From Pseudoxanthomonas wuyuanensis (GTDB taxonomy: Bacteria; Pseudomonadota; Gammaproteobacteria; Xanthomonadales; Xanthomonadaceae): a DNA stretch of 64,000 nucleotides. Below, one piece after another: positions 16,301 through 23,152 of the stretch (the stretch's first letter is position 1; each line of letters opens with the position of its first letter). The notes below the pieces were generated by a model that made no database searches, was not told the DNA's origin, and worked only from the letters and a program-made list of their open reading frames with translations. The position numbers and the translations under genes are program-made. The stretch is taken from contig NZ_OCND01000003.1 of the NCBI RefSeq assembly GCF_900215535.1, forward strand, positions 1 through 64,000. Direction: 5' to 3'.

Positions 16301-16414
16301 CAGCGGTTGCGAGGGAATGGCCTCGGCCGCGATGCGGGCTTCCTGCGCGGTGGCGGCGGTAGTGGTAGTCGCTTGCAGGGCTAGGGCGATGGAGAGGAAC
16401 AGGATTCGGCGCAT
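13358..16414 (-). CDS. TonB-dependent outer-membrane transducer with STN signalling domain
   Basis: A 1018-residue receptor. It has a signal peptide (residues 1-~24), then a Secretin/TonB N-terminal short domain (~30-90: LDRALNALSRQTGLQFVYSA), an Ala/Pro linker, a plug domain (~155-275: NLAEALQRMPGVTIERNKG) and a 22-strand barrel ending in Phe (SLGIRADF). The STN domain passes ligand binding to the FecR/FecI pair encoded upstream. ATG 16414 gives the signal peptide; the frame stays open further upstream without a signal sequence. The plug resembles receptors for carbohydrates in Xanthomonas and Caulobacter rather than siderophore receptors, but the ligand cannot be read from sequence. The 218 bp upstream contain A-rich runs near 16501-16530. 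Confidence 0.92.
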   Translation of the reverse strand: MRRILFLSIALALQATTTTAATAQEARIAAEAIPSQPLDRALNALSRQTGLQFVYSAQAAGNPQTRAIPAGLPPEQALKQLLDGTGLRYRYLNTSTVTIEADIAAGTAPAPAPATATPATGAVPDAAASPQAEAAVQLESVEVVGSYSRSLEQAVDIKRYNTGFSDSIVATDVADFPEQNLAEALQRMPGVTIERNKGLGSKVNVRGLPSEYTHVSINNLATASGSGGRDVEFDIFASEIIQQVTVQKSPTAADEEGGIAGSVQISTARPFDYSGRKLVVSAEGAHNSISEETDPKFSFLASDTWGDWGALVSFSTAQRTNRTDSTSGINFRPLSRFLGASGTRGSQAEAVLERDTNVVIDNRTDTGETNLIVFQDKVGDRVYLNDQDKWGATASLQYKPSNNFSLTFDAMVGGYDTTEDEYDAAAYSASSRSTLETIHEYDASTLSRYGMVVLRDVSYTATQHEFLSKERINKTDFSQYSLTLDWKGDSWDIDAMVGYSGAEKTLDYSNLKHVAYAPSRTRWTGDSGETIPSANPGTIDMYDSPQSYLFEAYETTLEKITDDKYAAQLDFSKALDLAFLPALRSVQFGARYTDKSKERNYGELKITGPGAGDSSWVNTRTLADSPLQWISDIVPGGAYSMKGLDWQQVSNDWARGFFRYPGFATPFEDGQYYRVDEEVASLYAMADLAFNVGSVPVSVNAGARYVDTSVLSFGYHPVQNPDGSTGYTDTPVSKKGSYKDVLPSINLTAELSDGLLLRAAASETLIRPALTDVAYKRTASWSSFRFTDGNPDLQPTYAKQWEIGLEKYLHNGGLLAASYFRKKIDGVVVNSLTGVVEDVAVYNANGTLNGYYDFDVYQPVNADGSYDVDGIELIAQLPLGMLHSALEGFGINANYTMLDSSLAGESDLGISTPMPGLAEKTYNFTVYYENDRFDARLSYNHKDEYVESIGYNMYPIWRDAYGQLDMSIGYRLTDTIKLSLKGINLTDEETTGYTMDPSFPTMYERSGRRISLGIRADF

Positions 16415-16632
16415 CGTAAAGTCCAGTGGGGTGGTGTGGGCATCGCGGCGCATGGGCGTTCGCGCATGCCTGACTACGATGGCGACGAGCGGAGGTCGGG
16501 CACCGTTTTTTCGATGAATTTTTTTTGACAGCGCAGATCGGCTGCAGAGATCGGGCAGTCGCCGCATTGACCCGACGCGGGTTGCTGACCAATCCGGCCC
16601 GCAGCGCTCGCTTCCGCACGCTGCGGTCTGAA

Positions 16633-17706
16633 TCAGTCGCGCGTCACGTCGCCGGTTTCCGCTGCGCGGCTGCTTACGGCGATCCGGTTGCCGGTCACCG
16701 TCGTTGTGAGCATCGGCTGTTCGTCCAGGAAGGCGCGCAGCGACGCCACGTGGTCGCCGCTCAGGTTGCCGGTCAGGCGCAACGCGCCCGCAGCCGCGTC
16801 TTCTATTTGCAAGTGGACAGCGTTGAGGCGGTTGAACTGGTCGGCCACCTCGCGCAACGGCTGGTCGCGGAACACGACACGGCGCTGCCACCACGCCGTC
16901 ATCGTGGCGACATCCTCGTCGCTGACACTGACGGCATGATCGCGATGGTCGACACGGGCGCTCTGTCCGGCGCGCAGGTCGGCCAGCAGCCGGCCGGCGC
17001 CGGCGTCGCTGACCACGCGCACGCGGCCTTCGGCTACGCCGATGCGCGCCTGTTCGCGCCACAGCGACACGTCGAACGTCGTGCCGATGTCCTGCACCTG
17101 CAGTCCGGCCGCATGCACCGCAAACGGACGACGCCCGGAGGCGACGACGAAGCTGGCCTGCCCGCGCAGCAGTTCGACGCGGCGCTGGAACAGGCTGAAG
17201 CGCGTGGACAATTCGCTTTCGGCGTTCAGATGCACCACCGTGCGATCCGGCAGTTCGAAGCTGCGCGGCGCACCGTGCGCAGCCACGTAGTGGCCGGACT
17301 GCGGCCAGACGCCGTGCACCGCCATGCCCACGCCCAGCAGCAAGGCCGCTGCCGCGGCGATGCGCGGCAACCGCTTCGCATGTGTACGCACCGCGGCGGG
17401 AGACGGCGGAGCACGCCTGGCCGGCAGCGCAACCACGTTGTCGGATCGCGATGGAGCGGAGGCGCCGGCAATCAACGCCTCCAGGTCGATCGGCATCGCG
17501 CGCATCGCCTCGCCCAGTTCACCGGCGACCCGGCCGATGGCCAGGTACTCGCGCAGGTGTTCGGGCGAGGCCACCAGCCAGTCCATGAACCGTGCCTGCT
17601 GCGCCGGGCCCAATCCGCCCTGGCGTTGCAGCGCATGCCAGTGCGCCGCTTCCTGCGTGATGTGCGCCTGCCGGGGGCCGGCATGATGGGAGCCGACCTG
17701 GTTCAC
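16633..17706 (-). CDS. fecR: FecR-family anti-sigma/sigma regulator
   Basis: A 357-residue protein. The N-terminal DUF4880 region (HWHALQRQGGLGPAQQARFM) binds the sigma factor in the cytoplasm. A single transmembrane helix lies at ~115-133, the FecR domain at ~135-235 in the periplasm, and a C-terminal STN-like domain (FRDQPLREVADQFNRLNAVH) contacts the receptor. Translation starts at GTG 17706, whose GTGA overlaps the fecI stop codon, so the two are coupled. It should hold or activate FecI depending on the state of the receptor at 13358. Confidence 0.9.
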   Translation of the reverse strand: MNQVGSHHAGPRQAHITQEAAHWHALQRQGGLGPAQQARFMDWLVASPEHLREYLAIGRVAGELGEAMRAMPIDLEALIAGASAPSRSDNVVALPARRAPPSPAAVRTHAKRLPRIAAAAALLLGVGMAVHGVWPQSGHYVAAHGAPRSFELPDRTVVHLNAESELSTRFSLFQRRVELLRGQASFVVASGRRPFAVHAAGLQVQDIGTTFDVSLWREQARIGVAEGRVRVVSDAGAGRLLADLRAGQSARVDHRDHAVSVSDEDVATMTAWWQRRVVFRDQPLREVADQFNRLNAVHLQIEDAAAGALRLTGNLSGDHVASLRAFLDEQPMLTTTVTGNRIAVSSRAAETGDVTRD

Positions 17707-18227
17707 CACGCCTCCGCGGTATCGGCCAGCGCGCGCCGGCACACCGACAGGCCACGGACCACATGCTTCTTGACCATGTGCGAGGACACGCCCAGGCGTT
17801 GGCCGATCTGCCGGTAGGTCAGGCCGTCGCGGTATTGCATCACCAGCACCGCGCGGGTGCGCTCGGGCAGGCTGGCCAGCAGATCCTGCAGGCGCTGCCG
17901 CCGCTGGGCGCGTTCGGCCGCATCCTCGACCGATTCCTCGGCGGCCAGCAGCGTGGTGATGTTCTCCAGTTCCTCCAGCGGCAGCAGCGACCACCGGCGG
18001 CGTACCGCCTGTTCGCGCGCAAGATTGAGCGCAACGGTGAACAGGTAGGCTTCCGGATTGGCGATCCCCTCGCCCTGGCCTTGATGCGCGCGCAGCAGAC
18101 GCAGATAGGTTTCCTGCACCATGTCGTCGGCGTCGTGGCTGGCGCCGCGGCGCACGAAGAAGCCGCGCAACACCTGCCGGTGTTCCGCGAACATGCGCGC
18201 CAAACCCCGTTTTGCCTGCTCGGCCAC
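17703..18227 (-). CDS. fecI: FecI-type ECF sigma factor
   Basis: A 174-residue sigma factor. Region 2 (ADDMVQETYLRLLRAHQ, preceded by MFAEHRQVLRGFFVRRG) and region 4 (LQDLLASLPERTRAVLVMQY, then GLTYRQIGQRLGVSSHMVKK) are both complete. GTG 18227, with AAAGG upstream, is preferred; the frame is open to 18416, but the extra residues are not sigma-like. It presumably drives the receptor gene in response to the receptor's ligand. Gene order fecI-fecR-receptor is standard for this signalling class. Confidence 0.87.
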   Translation of the reverse strand: MAEQAKRGLARMFAEHRQVLRGFFVRRGASHDADDMVQETYLRLLRAHQGQGEGIANPEAYLFTVALNLAREQAVRRRWSLLPLEELENITTLLAAEESVEDAAERAQRRQRLQDLLASLPERTRAVLVMQYRDGLTYRQIGQRLGVSSHMVKKHVVRGLSVCRRALADTAEAW

Positions 18228-18713
18228 TGCGCCGCCTTTCCCCTGAGTGCGGGGCAGGGTAGATGCGTCTGATGACGTTACGATGACGGTACGGCGGCCG
18301 CGCGAAGCCGCCAGCACCGGGCATACCGTCGCCGGTCGTTGGCCGCAGTCGGCGCTATTCCGCCAGAGGCTTCGCGTGTGATTCGTGTCCATCCGGGCCG
18401 GGCCCGCGCCGGTCATTTCAAGGAAACCCTGTTACTTGTACCGCGCAGGCAATCGCGGGCGATGCAATAGGTCTGATGCCGCACCGGAATTGCGGTCTAA
18501 GTATTTCTGCGTAATCACATCTGTCGCTTCTCCGAATATAAAACCGGAAGGGCAGCTGGCAGACTGGAATGAACCGATTCAGCCGACGGCAGCCGCACAG
18601 TCGAAGCGACAGCTTGGGTGTCCCATCGCTTGCTTCCGGCCAGGCAGGGATCAGGTATCGCCAGATGCACGAGGCATCTGGCTGTCTCCGACAGGAATGG
18701 GAGCTAAGGAAGT
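18228..18713. other. Divergent intergenic region between fecI and the envelope block
   Basis: No gene seen. A CTAAGTA half-site at 18497-18503 matches the half-site of the palindrome at 28206-28225. AAGGA at 18706-18710 is the ribosome-binding site for the gene at 18714. Confidence 0.4.
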
Positions 18714-19454
18714 ATGCGAGCCTGGAGAAGTACGTGGAAATTCCCTGCTACGGCGCTCGCGATGGCACTGGCGTCGAATGCCACGGCGGCCGATTGGGAC
18801 TGGATGGTGGCGCCTTATGCATGGGCTTCCAGCATCCGCACGGATGTGCGTACGGACACGCCGGCAGTACAGGGATCGTCGGAGATGGAGTTCAAGGACA
18901 TCCTGGACAAACTGGATGGATCCCTGCAGCTGCACATCGAGGGGCGCGGTGATGGTCAGGGCGTATTCGCCGACATCACCTATCTCGGGATAGCTGACAC
19001 CCGCCAGGGGAGTTTTGCCAGGACGGAGGCAGACTTGGACACGCGTCTATTCGAAGCAGCTTGGGTATGGAATCCGGCGGGGCACCGAGACCTCGGCTTC
19101 GATCTATTCGGTGGAATACGCTATCTGGATGTGGATCTGAAACTGGTGATCGCGCCGAACAATCCGGCGTTCACCGGCCGCGTTCTGGATGTCGGCGACA
19201 GCTACCTGGATGCCATGGTTGGCGGCCGATACACATGGGCGCCAGCGGAACGCTGGCGTTTGACGGCACGGGCCGATACGTCGTTCGGGCAAACCGAGAG
19301 CTCCTGGAATGCCAGCGTGACCGCCCAGTACCGCACTTCCCACGGGACGCTGCTGTTCGGGTATCGACATCTGGAGATTGAGCTGGAAAGCGCCGGGGCG
19401 CGTACCGATCTGACCATGACCGGTCCGTCGTTCGGCTACGGCTTTGTCTTTTGA
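18714..19454 (+). CDS. Predicted outer-membrane beta-barrel protein
   Basis: A 246-residue protein with a cleavable signal peptide (MRAWRSTWKFPATALAMALA, then SNATA before ADWDW). The mature part alternates hydrophobic and polar residues with aromatic girdles and ends YGFVF, with a terminal Phe as recognised by BamA. An eight-to-ten-stranded barrel is likely. No named family is certain. It is the first gene of a plus-strand run (18714-25420) of envelope proteins, and the next gene begins 26 bp after its stop. Confidence 0.7.
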   Translation: MRAWRSTWKFPATALAMALASNATAADWDWMVAPYAWASSIRTDVRTDTPAVQGSSEMEFKDILDKLDGSLQLHIEGRGDGQGVFADITYLGIADTRQGSFARTEADLDTRLFEAAWVWNPAGHRDLGFDLFGGIRYLDVDLKLVIAPNNPAFTGRVLDVGDSYLDAMVGGRYTWAPAERWRLTARADTSFGQTESSWNASVTAQYRTSHGTLLFGYRHLEIELESAGARTDLTMTGPSFGYGFVF

Positions 19455-19479
19455 ACTTCCAACCCGCTCAGAGGACGAC

Positions 19480-20817
19480 ATGAGATCAAAGAATGATGCC
19501 GCCGCCGACGTCTACAAAGACGCCTACATCTATGGATTCCCGATGGTGGACAGTTACAGGATCCAGCATTCGTACTTCATAGATGGTTCGAATCCGGAGT
19601 ACAAGGGGATCTGGAATGTGCCGCACAGTGTGGCCCGTGTGTACACGCCGAAGGACAAGGCCATCCAGACGCCAAACTCGGACACGCCCTATACGTTCCT
19701 GGGCGCCGACCTGCGTACGGAGCCGCTCGTGCTGACGGTCCCAACGGTGTCCAAGGAGCGTTACTACTCGCTGCAGTTCATCGACATGTACACCCACAAC
19801 TTTGCCTATGTGGGAAGCCGCGCCACAGGCAACGATGCGGGTAACTTCGTGCTGGCGGGGCCGGATTGGGATGGTGACGTGCCGGCCGGAATCAAGGCGG
19901 TGATCCGATCGGAGACGCGGTTCGCCTTCGTCCTCTACCGGACCCAGCTGTTCGACGACAACGATCTGGAGGAAGTTAAGAAGGTCCAGGCCGGTTACAC
20001 GGTGCAGACGTTGTCTCGGTTTGCCGGGACCAAGGCGCCGCCGGCCTTGCCTGCGGTTGATTTCATGCCGCCGCTGAGCGCCCAGGCGCAGAAGGACTCA
20101 CCGCAATTCTTCGCCATCCTCAACTTCCTGCTGCAGTTCGCTCCAAGGCATGCCAGCGAAACAGCTCTGATGGAACGTTTCGCCAGGCATGGGATCGGCG
20201 CAGGCTTGCTGTTCAATGCCGACGAAATGCCTGCAGAGCAGCGCGCCGCTATCGGGCAAGGCATGGCCGACGCCTGGAAGACCTTCGCCCAATACAAGGC
20301 CGAACAGGTGGATACCGGCAAGAAGAGCAGCGCGGACGGGTTCGGAACGCGCGCGTTCCTCAACAACGACTATCTCGCCCGCATGGCATCAGCAGTGCTT
20401 GGCATCTATGGCAACTCGAAGGAAGAGGCGAACTATCCGGTCTACTTCGTCGATGCCGACGGCAAGCCACTGGACGGCGCATCCAACCGTTATACGGTTC
20501 GCTTTCCGCCGGGCCAGTTGCCGCCGGTAAACGCATTCTGGTCACTGACCATGTACGAGCTCCCGGCCAGCCTGCTGACCGAAAACCCGATTGACCGCTA
20601 TCTGATCAACTCCGCCATGGAAAAGGCGCTGGTCCACGACCCGGACGGCAGCGTCACGCTCCTTATCCAGCATGAACCCCCAGGACAGGAAAAACAGGCG
20701 AACTGGCTGCCGGCCCCCAAGGGCCCGTTCTTCATGGTGCTGCGCGAATACTGGCCAAAGCCGGCCGCGCTGGATGGCACCTGGAAGGCGCCGCCGGCAG
20801 TTCGCGCCGCCGCGTGA
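19480..20817 (+). CDS. DUF1254/DUF1214 protein, no signal peptide
   Basis: A 445-residue protein. The N-terminal DUF1254 part (DAYIYGFPMVDSYRIQHSYF; PNSDTPYTFLGADL; YYSLQFIDMYTHNFAYVG) and the C-terminal DUF1214 part (PPVNAFWSLTMYELPASLLT; NPIDRYLI) are both complete. These domains are common in bacterial envelope and stress loci, and their biochemical role is not established. ATG 19480 with AGAGGA just upstream is preferred to the in-frame TTG at 19444. Unlike its neighbour at 20901, it has no export signal. Confidence 0.85.
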   Translation: MRSKNDAAADVYKDAYIYGFPMVDSYRIQHSYFIDGSNPEYKGIWNVPHSVARVYTPKDKAIQTPNSDTPYTFLGADLRTEPLVLTVPTVSKERYYSLQFIDMYTHNFAYVGSRATGNDAGNFVLAGPDWDGDVPAGIKAVIRSETRFAFVLYRTQLFDDNDLEEVKKVQAGYTVQTLSRFAGTKAPPALPAVDFMPPLSAQAQKDSPQFFAILNFLLQFAPRHASETALMERFARHGIGAGLLFNADEMPAEQRAAIGQGMADAWKTFAQYKAEQVDTGKKSSADGFGTRAFLNNDYLARMASAVLGIYGNSKEEANYPVYFVDADGKPLDGASNRYTVRFPPGQLPPVNAFWSLTMYELPASLLTENPIDRYLINSAMEKALVHDPDGSVTLLIQHEPPGQEKQANWLPAPKGPFFMVLREYWPKPAALDGTWKAPPAVRAAA

Positions 20818-20900
20818 TGCGCCGAAGAGACAGGATGCGTCGTGTCCGTGCGGGATCCGGAGCGATGTTCACAATCACCCACGAGTAAGGCCTTCTTCTC

Positions 20901-22064
20901 ATGAATATCTTCAAGCTTTCTCTCGCTCCGTTGGCAATGGCTACGCTGGCATCGGTCAGCGCATGCAGCAACCCCACCGGGTCTTCTACCGAGCCCGAAG
21001 GCACTCGCAGTGCGGCTCCTGCCGGGGCAGGGATGTCGGCGCCGCCCCCGGCACCAACTCGGGTTCCACCCTTGGGCGATTCGCGCTTCTGGACGGAAAG
21101 CCCGGATGGAAAGGTGCTCGTCACACCGGACAACTTCATTCGTGCGGAATCGGACGTGTACATGGCGGGCCAGGTGAATGACGGTGCATTCGGAACCTTC
21201 AAGCACACGCGAGAGGCCGCACCGGTGGACAAGCAACTGATCGTGCGGCTCAATCGCGACACGATCTACTCGTCAGGCATCTTCGATCTGAACGCCGGTC
21301 CGGTCACGTTCACGCTTCCGGAATCGGAGGGCCGTTTCGTTTCGGCGCTTGTCATCAACGAAGATCACTTCAATCCAAATGTCTACTACGGGGCCGGCAC
21401 CTACACGCTTACGAAAGAAAATGTCGGCACGCGGTATGCCATGGTGGGTATCCGCATCTTGGCCAATCCGAACGACCCGGAAGACATGAAGAAGGCCAAT
21501 GCGATCCAGGATGCGATCACGGTCGAACAGCCAGGCGGACCAGGCAAGTTCGAAATCCCGGATTGGGACCCGGTCAGTCAGAAGCGGGTACGTGAAGCGC
21601 TGATTGCCTTGTCGAACACGCTGCCGGATCTTCGCTACGCCGCCGGTCCCGACGCGGCATCGGTCGACCCGGTCAGGCGGCTGGCCGCCGCAGCCTCGGG
21701 CTGGGGGCTGAATCCGGACAGGGACGCCATCTATCTCAATGTGTTTCCCGATCAGAATGACGGCAAGACTCCTTACAGGCTGACCGTAGGGCAGGTGCCC
21801 GTGGATGCGTTCTGGTCCATCACGGTGTACACCGCGGACGGATTCTTCCAACCCAACAGTCTCAATGCCTACTCGGTCAACAGCATCACCGGCAAGAGGA
21901 ACGAAGACGGCTCGATCACCGTCAACTTCGGCGGCTGCACTGCGGACAGCGTGAACTGCCTGCCGTTGACCCGCGGTTGGAACTACATGGTGCGCCTGTA
22001 TCGTCCGCGCGCCGAGATCCTTGACGGCACCTGGTCGTTCCCCGTGGCCGAGCCTGCCCTGTAA
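20901..22064 (+). CDS. DUF1254/DUF1214 lipoprotein
   Basis: A 387-residue protein beginning MNIFKLSLAPLAMATLASVS-AC, a lipoprotein signal with Cys at ~22, followed by a Pro/Ala/Ser linker. DUF1254 (VRLNRDTIYSSGIFDLNAGP) and DUF1214 (VPVDAFWSITVYTADGFFQP, NSLNAYSVNSITGK) follow. It is a second, exported member of the family of the preceding gene; the two probably arose by old duplication and serve different compartments. Function unknown. Confidence 0.85.
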   Translation: MNIFKLSLAPLAMATLASVSACSNPTGSSTEPEGTRSAAPAGAGMSAPPPAPTRVPPLGDSRFWTESPDGKVLVTPDNFIRAESDVYMAGQVNDGAFGTFKHTREAAPVDKQLIVRLNRDTIYSSGIFDLNAGPVTFTLPESEGRFVSALVINEDHFNPNVYYGAGTYTLTKENVGTRYAMVGIRILANPNDPEDMKKANAIQDAITVEQPGGPGKFEIPDWDPVSQKRVREALIALSNTLPDLRYAAGPDAASVDPVRRLAAAASGWGLNPDRDAIYLNVFPDQNDGKTPYRLTVGQVPVDAFWSITVYTADGFFQPNSLNAYSVNSITGKRNEDGSITVNFGGCTADSVNCLPLTRGWNYMVRLYRPRAEILDGTWSFPVAEPAL

Positions 22065-22252
22065 ACCAAGGTGCACGAACAGACACCGGGGGGATGCCCG
22101 CAGGATATCCGCCACCGTATCGGCGGCAGGGATCGATGGCGCTGAGCACCCTGCATCGCGGAGCCGATGTGCGAGTGTTTTTTCCCCGCCTATTCGCACG
22201 ACCACGCAAGGTCGTGCGGGTGTGACGCCCCCAGCCTGGCTACTGGAGATGC

Positions 22253-23062
22253 ATGAGCGATCACTACAAGGAAGCAGGACATGTCCTGCGGTTGAGGCAC
22301 CCGGCGGCGCTGCTGCTGACAGTCGCCGTTGCCGCTGCTGACACGGGTGCGGCAATCGCCCAGGAAGCCGAGCGCGATCCCAATAACGGAACGGATCCAA
22401 CCCGGCTCACCACGACGGCCGCTGTGGCATACGAGTACAACGACATCAAGCCGAACAGCTCGCGTCATGCGCCACGTCTTGACTTGACCATGCCGTTCGG
22501 GGAGAAGCAGGACTACAGCATTCGTCTGCGCGTCCCTGTCGTCAGCAACGACGTAACGGGAGACGGCGATTTCGGCATTGGCGATGTGTCGCTGACGGGC
22601 ACTCATGTATTTGGGTTGACGCGCAAGCGCGGCCTTGTAGTGCAGGGTGAACTGATCTTAGACAGCGCTTCGCGCGACGAACTGGGGACAGGAAGAAACG
22701 TACTCAAGGGCACCTTCATCTATGCCAGGTTCCTTCCGCAGGGAATCTTCGCTCCGGCGTTGGTGCATAGCGTCGACATCGGCGGCGATGACCGCCGTGC
22801 CGATGTAAGCGTAACCACGTTCGATTTCTACTACGTGCCAAAGATATCCAGTCCGCGTACTTTCATGACGATCGACCCTGCGCTGAACTTCGATTGGGAA
22901 AAGGACGCGCAGTTCTCAAGCCTTGCGGTCACCGCCGGTATGGCGGTCGGAAAGGCGTTTGGCGGCCAGGCACAGGTCTATGTGAAGCCCACCGTCATGT
23001 TCGGTAGCGAGCGGCCGGGCGATTGGAGCATTGAAGTCGGCTTCAAGGTGCTCGGGTTCTGA
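22253..23062 (+). CDS. Predicted outer-membrane barrel/transporter-like protein
   Basis: A 269-residue protein with an N-terminal hydrophobic segment (HPAALLLTVAVAAADTGAAI) ending before AQEAE, probably a signal peptide. The mature chain is rich in alternating beta strands (TTAAVAYEYNDIKPNSSRHA; YSIRLRVPVVSNDV; VYVKPTVMFGS) and ends KVLGF. The pattern resembles the COG4313-type outer-membrane barrels found beside hydrophobic-compound genes, but assignment is tentative. GGAGA precedes the ATG. Confidence 0.65.
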   Translation: MSDHYKEAGHVLRLRHPAALLLTVAVAAADTGAAIAQEAERDPNNGTDPTRLTTTAAVAYEYNDIKPNSSRHAPRLDLTMPFGEKQDYSIRLRVPVVSNDVTGDGDFGIGDVSLTGTHVFGLTRKRGLVVQGELILDSASRDELGTGRNVLKGTFIYARFLPQGIFAPALVHSVDIGGDDRRADVSVTTFDFYYVPKISSPRTFMTIDPALNFDWEKDAQFSSLAVTAGMAVGKAFGGQAQVYVKPTVMFGSERPGDWSIEVGFKVLGF

Positions 23063-23152
23063 GGCTACCAAGGCAGTCCGCCGTGCCATGACCAGTATGC
23101 GCATCCCGGGCCGCGTATCCACCCAACTCCCATCCGGACAAGCGTTGCCACC

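Noticed and set aside
14267-16384. A 705-codon plus-strand frame opposite the TonB receptor
   Set aside because: Low-complexity Val/Gly/His composition, no ribosome-binding site or family similarity; it shadows the receptor gene.
16415-16632. ECF-sigma promoter upstream of the TonB receptor
   Set aside because: The A-rich runs near 16501-16530 are suggestive, but I could not identify -35 and -10 boxes with a defensible spacing, so no promoter feature is claimed.
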